A stretch of DNA of 41,391 nt. It comes from an uncultured beta proteobacterium. Its GTDB lineage: Bacteria; Pseudomonadota; Gammaproteobacteria; Burkholderiales; SG8-39. Made by a program: the position numbers and the translations under genes. Shown in pieces: positions 40,596 to 41,391 of this stretch. Location: contig CAIOLO010000006.1 in NCBI GenBank assembly GCA_903859155.1, positions 1 through 41,391 of the forward strand, read 5' to 3'. The notes below the pieces were generated by a model, which saw only the letters and a program-made list of their open reading frames with translations, searched no databases and was not told where the DNA came from. Numbering within the stretch: position 1 is the first letter of the stretch; each line of letters opens with the position of its first letter.

Positions 40596-41391
40596 TCACG
40601 GCAAACCCGGCCCCGGCAGTATCAGAGTAAATCGGCTGCCGAAATCCGGCCTGGTCTGCACTTTGACCAGGCCGCCATGCATCTGCGCAATACGATCCAC
40701 CAGATAGAGCCCGAGCCCGGCACCTGCTTTGCCCAGCGCACCGCGACCGCGAAAATATTTCTGAAACACCCGTCCAATCTCATCATCGGGGATGCCGCTG
40801 CCGGCGTCGTTGATCTCGATATGAACGCCGCCCCCGGGCTGACCGTGCACCCACAGACGCAAAGGTTCGTCGGGCGGTGAATGGCGCAAGCCATTGCTGA
40901 TCAGGTTGCGCAACGCCACCTGCAACAACTTCCAGTCGCATTGCAAGGTTGGCGGCACCGCCGTCGCAATCAGCTCAATCACATTGGACGGCCATTCGGC
41001 CACCACGCCGGCCACCACTTCGCCGATATCGCAGGGGGTCAGGTTCAAGGCCTGGGTGGTGCCCTCGATGCGGTCAAGCGAAAGGTACTCATCCATCAGG
41101 TCGCTCATGCGCCGCGCCGATGCCTTGATGTTGGTGCAGCGCTCAAGGCTCCTGCCCTGGGAGGCATCCAGGCTCTGCGCCACATGGTGCACCGAGGTAT
41201 TGATGATCGCCAGCGGCGTGCGAAACTCATGCGATACCATGGCCACAAAATCTTGCTGTTGCTGCCACGCCAGCTGCTCCACGGCCAGCGCACGGCGCAA
41301 CTCGACTTCTAGAGATTCACGGCGGCTGATCTCGTCCACCAGCAAGCCCGTGCGCTCCTGCACCTGCACCTCCAACGAACTATTCAGCGCC
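40596..41391 (-). CDS. Sensor histidine kinase, C-terminal part (5' end outside window)
   Basis: The frame stays open to the right edge (ALNSSLEVQVQERTG precedes the first possible start), so at least the sensor region is missing. Visible parts are a coiled coil (EISRRESLEVELRRAL), the H-box FVAMVSHEFRTPLAII, an N-box ALRNLISNGLRHS, a G1 box DAGSGIPDDEIG, and a G2 box GAGLGLYLVDRIAQMHGG. This is a classical HPK1-type kinase. Its response regulator is not in the window, unless encoded beyond the edge. Confidence 0.93.
   Translation of the reverse strand, partial: ALNSSLEVQVQERTGLLVDEISRRESLEVELRRALAVEQLAWQQQQDFVAMVSHEFRTPLAIINTSVHHVAQSLDASQGRSLERCTNIKASARRMSDLMDEYLSLDRIEGTTQALNLTPCDIGEVVAGVVAEWPSNVIELIATAVPPTLQCDWKLLQVALRNLISNGLRHSPPDEPLRLWVHGQPGGGVHIEINDAGSGIPDDEIGRVFQKYFRGRGALGKAGAGLGLYLVDRIAQMHGGLVKVQTRPDFGSRFTLILPGPGLP

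Overview
The window looks like a chromosomal segment of a GC-rich betaproteobacterium, most likely of the order Burkholderiales. The main reason is six separate Bug/TctC-type periplasmic receptors in 41 kb, a family greatly expanded in Bordetella, Cupriavidus and relatives. An aromatic/CoA-linked catabolic gene set (4-hydroxybenzoate hydroxylase, CoA-transferase, ThDP enzyme, acyl-CoA synthetase, EthD-like proteins) fits the same group. No rRNA, tRNA, CRISPR array or intact insertion sequence was seen. A sensor kinase gene is cut by each window edge.

Layout. 1-3.4 kb: hybrid histidine kinase facing a receiver-PAS-HD-GYP protein whose HD-GYP metal ligands are mostly lost. 3.4-9.2 kb: two Bug receptors, a HAD phosphatase, a tandem-duplicated EthD-like protein, a Crp/Fnr regulator and PobA. 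9.3-11.4 kb: CopG/PIN toxin-antitoxin pair and an esterase. 11.5-16.1 kb: a Lys/Pro/Ala-rich small protein, a RIO-type kinase, a 929-residue receiver / metallo-beta-lactamase-fold / double cyclic-nucleotide-binding protein, and a small gene behind an FNR-type promoter. 16.1-24 kb: a leftward CoA-transferase / ThDP enzyme / Bug operon and a rightward Bug / nucleotidyltransferase / CocE-like hydrolase operon. 24-30.3 kb: an accessory stretch with four unrelated toxin-antitoxin modules (Phd/PIN, BrnTA, HicBA-like, MNT/HEPN), an AT-rich gene-poor segment with DnaA-box-like sequences, a long perfect-type hairpin, a phthalate-decarboxylase-like plus MetE-like pair, and a decayed fragment of a mannose-1-phosphate guanylyltransferase gene. 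30.6-37.4 kb: Bug, an octanucleotide tandem repeat, SGNH hydrolase, GFA protein, acyl-CoA synthetase, CcdAB, Bug. 37.8-41.4 kb: a truncated chromate transporter, a 14-TM drug exporter and the second sensor kinase.

How it fits together. The receptors have no TctA/TctB membrane partners in the window and are paired with catabolic enzymes, so this reads as a scavenging and catabolic region for small carboxylates and aromatics. Six toxin-antitoxin modules of six different types are scattered through it, each with a palindrome or tight overlap typical of autoregulated operons where I could find one. The least conventional candidates for a new system are the receiver-MBL-cNMP-cNMP protein with its FNR-box neighbour, and the degenerate HD-GYP protein behind a 23-bp palindrome. 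All functional calls come from reading motifs; no database search was possible.
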